Source of the DNA: Micromonospora_G sp044901685
Lineage (GTDB): Bacteria; Actinomycetota; Actinomycetes; Mycobacteriales; Micromonosporaceae
DNA: 64,000 nucleotides
Direction of reading: 5' to 3'
NCBI RefSeq assembly: GCF_044901685.1
Contig: NZ_JBJDPS010000003.1
Coordinates: forward strand, 124,001 to 188,000
Part shown: positions 62,648 to 64,000 of the stretch, piece after piece
Layout of the letters: each line of letters starts with the position of its first letter
Position numbering within the stretch: the stretch's first letter is position 1
Notes under the pieces: generated by a model
The model's input: only the letters and a program-made list of their open reading frames with translations
Databases searched by the model: none
What the model was told of the DNA's origin: nothing
Position numbers and translations under genes: made by a program

Positions 62648-62820
62648 GCGGTCTGCGGGCGAACGACGAGCGGTTCCACTACAGCGACGGCTCGCACAAG
62701 TGGATCCTGCCCGACCCCGACTACGACCAGGCAACCTGGGATGAACAGCTACGACAGCACCTGGAGCAGCACCAGCGCCACGAACGACCTCGGCGCAGGT
62801 TACAGCGCCGGTCCATCTAG
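62644..62820 (+). CDS. Small hydrophilic protein (tiny gene 3)
   Basis: This 58-residue protein begins MSGLRANDERFHYSDGSHKWILPDPDYDQATWDEQLRQHLEQHQRHERPRRRLQ and has a charged, probably helical C-terminus. It starts in the stop of tiny gene 2 (ATGA at 62644) and ends 39 bp before the convergent purE stop. No family recognised. Confidence 0.6.
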   Translation: MSGLRANDERFHYSDGSHKWILPDPDYDQATWDEQLRQHLEQHQRHERPRRRLQRRSI

Positions 62821-62859
62821 CTACTCAACCCCTCAGCCTCGCCCGAACAAGTCCCTGGT

Positions 62860-63375
62860 TCAGCCGAGGGTGGCCTGGAGGGCCTTTTCCTTCTGTTCGA
62901 CCAGGTCTTCCAGGGACTGGGCGAACGCGGTGACCCGGGACTGCAACGCGGCGTCGGCGGTGGCCAGGATGCGTACGGCGAGCAGGCCGGCGTTGCGGGC
63001 GTTGCCGATCGAGACCGTGGCGACCGGGATGCCGGCCGGCATCTGCACGATCGAGTAGAGCGAGTCCACCCCGTCCAAATGCTTGAGCGGGACCGGTACG
63101 CCGATCACCGGCAGCGGGGTGACCGAGGCAACCATGCCCGGCAGGGCGGCGGCGCCACCGGCCCCGGCGATGATCACTTTGAGGCCACGGCCGGCGGCCT
63201 GTTGGCCGTACTCGATCATCTTGACCGGGGTACGGTGCGCCGAGACGACCCGCACCTCGTAACCGATGCCGAACTCGTCCAGCACGTCGGCGGCGGCCTT
63301 CATGATGGGCCAGTCGGAGTCGCTGCCCATGATCAGGCCGACCTGGATCGTCGTCGCTGCCTCCGCAGCCGTCAT
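62860..63375 (-). CDS. purE: N5-carboxyaminoimidazole ribonucleotide mutase
   Basis: This 171-residue purine-pathway enzyme converts N5-CAIR to CAIR. It has the GLIMGSDSDWPIMKAAADVLDEFGI, VSAHRTP and AGAGGAAALPGMVAS motifs of class I PurE. The ATG at 63375, behind AGGAGGGG, overlaps the purK stop as ATGA, so the pair is coupled. Confidence 0.97.
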   Translation of the reverse strand: MTAAEAATTIQVGLIMGSDSDWPIMKAAADVLDEFGIGYEVRVVSAHRTPVKMIEYGQQAAGRGLKVIIAGAGGAAALPGMVASVTPLPVIGVPVPLKHLDGVDSLYSIVQMPAGIPVATVSIGNARNAGLLAVRILATADAALQSRVTAFAQSLEDLVEQKEKALQATLG

Positions 63376-64000
63376 CGCCCCTCCTGGAGCCACTGGGCGG
63401 CGCGCGCGGCGCGTGCGCGTACCTGTTCGAGGTTGTCGCCGAGCACGGTGACGTGGCCGATCTTCCGACCGGGACGAACCTGCTTGCCGTAGAGGTGCAC
63501 CTTGGCGCCGGGATCGGTGGCGAAAAGGTGGTGCAGCCGCTCGTCGATCGAGATGCCGCCCTCTTCCCCGCCGAGCACGTTCGCCATCACCACCACCGGC
63601 GCGGCCAGCGAGGTGTCCCCCATCGGGTAGTCGAGCACGGCCCGCAGGTGCTGCTCGAACTGCGAGGTCCTGGCCCCCTCGATGGTCCAGTGGCCGGAGT
63701 TGTGCGGGCGCATGGCCAGCTCGTTCACCACCAGCGCCGGAGCACCGTCCGGGCCGGTCACCTCGAACAGCTCGACCGCGAGCAGCCCGACCACGTCGAG
63801 CGTGGTGGCGATGTCGATCGCCAACTGCTGGGCGGCCAGGGCCAGCGGCTCCGGCAGATCGGGGGCCGGGGCGAGCACCTCGACGCAGATGCCGTCCCGC
63901 TGCACCGTCTCGACCACCGGGTACGCGGCCACCTGCCCGAACGGCGAGCGCGCGACCTGTACGGCCAGCTCCCGGCGCAGCGCCACCCGTTCTTCCACGA
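63372..64000 (-). CDS. purK: 5-(carboxyamino)imidazole ribonucleotide synthase, 5' end outside window
   Basis: The C-terminal 209 residues of the ATP-grasp enzyme PurK are visible, including GLLAVELFEV, NELAMRPHNSGHWTIEGA, ARTSQFEQHLRAVL and KVHLYGKQVRPGRKIGHVTV. The frame runs open past base 64000, so the N-terminal part lies outside. It makes N5-CAIR from AIR, bicarbonate and ATP, feeding purE directly. Confidence 0.95.
   Translation of the reverse strand, partial: VEERVALRRELAVQVARSPFGQVAAYPVVETVQRDGICVEVLAPAPDLPEPLALAAQQLAIDIATTLDVVGLLAVELFEVTGPDGAPALVVNELAMRPHNSGHWTIEGARTSQFEQHLRAVLDYPMGDTSLAAPVVVMANVLGGEEGGISIDERLHHLFATDPGAKVHLYGKQVRPGRKIGHVTVLGDNLEQVRARAARAAQWLQEGR

Overview
The window is very GC-rich, densely coding actinobacterial chromosome, most likely from Micromonosporaceae (Micromonospora or a close relative). 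The reasons are a complete coenzyme F420 gene set beside a WhiB gene, GTG/TTG starts with GGAGG-type ribosome sites, secreted discoidin/ricin/GH16 proteins, a TIGR03089 protein and a cluster of small genes overlapping as ATGA. I saw no tRNA, rRNA, CRISPR array, insertion sequence, integrase or prophage. Assignments come from reading motifs and from memory of families; no search was run.

Layout. 1-7.3 kb: end of a metallopeptidase-family gene, whiB with a BldD-like palindrome upstream, fbiC, a Pro/Tyr-rich membrane protein, and divergent fbiA-fbiB, which are linked by a 35-codon overlapping mini-ORF. Together these encode FO synthase, the 2-phospholactate transferase and the gamma-glutamyl ligase of F420 synthesis. 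7.4-15.6 kb: ArsR-type regulator, mannose-1-phosphate guanylyltransferase, GT4 glycosyltransferase, TIGR03089 protein and acetoacetyl-CoA synthetase. 15.7-25.4 kb: secreted ThuA-ricin protein, a homologue of the avilamycin-resistance methyltransferase AviRa, a GT-C-like membrane protein, LtrA, a thioesterase and a secreted GH16 glucanase with three discoidin domains and a LacI-type operator. 25.5-28.5 kb: MarR/MFS pair and a DUF3152 lipoprotein.

28.5-35.2 kb is a compact DosR-type (hypoxia/redox) island: two Acg-family nitroreductases, a DosR-like response regulator, a DosS-like GAF/GAF histidine kinase keeping the haem-ligand motif, a zinc alcohol dehydrogenase and a DoxX-like protein. DosR-box palindromes lie in its intergenic regions. 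35.3-38.9 kb: aldo/keto reductase and SDR divergent from a TetR regulator with three operator copies, then a second SDR.

39-54.6 kb: a 2062-residue secreted subtilase with a 47-codon ORF just upstream and a LAL-type LuxR regulator above it, then a FadE25-like acyl-CoA dehydrogenase, a secreted M14 carboxypeptidase and UDP-glucose dehydrogenase. 54.7-60 kb: a 1740-residue zinc-ribbon membrane protein of the SCO7613 type. 60-62.8 kb: an overlapping GntR / PP2C-like phosphatase / Nudix operon, divergent from three tiny ATGA-overlapping genes across a perfect 15-bp palindrome; this is the best candidate here for an uncharacterised system. 62.9-64 kb: purE and the start of purK. The flanks (metallopeptidase, whiB, fbiAB, manC and fadE25, purEK) resemble the Mycobacterium Rv3259-Rv3276 order, so the middle looks like accessory content inserted in an old syntenic block.
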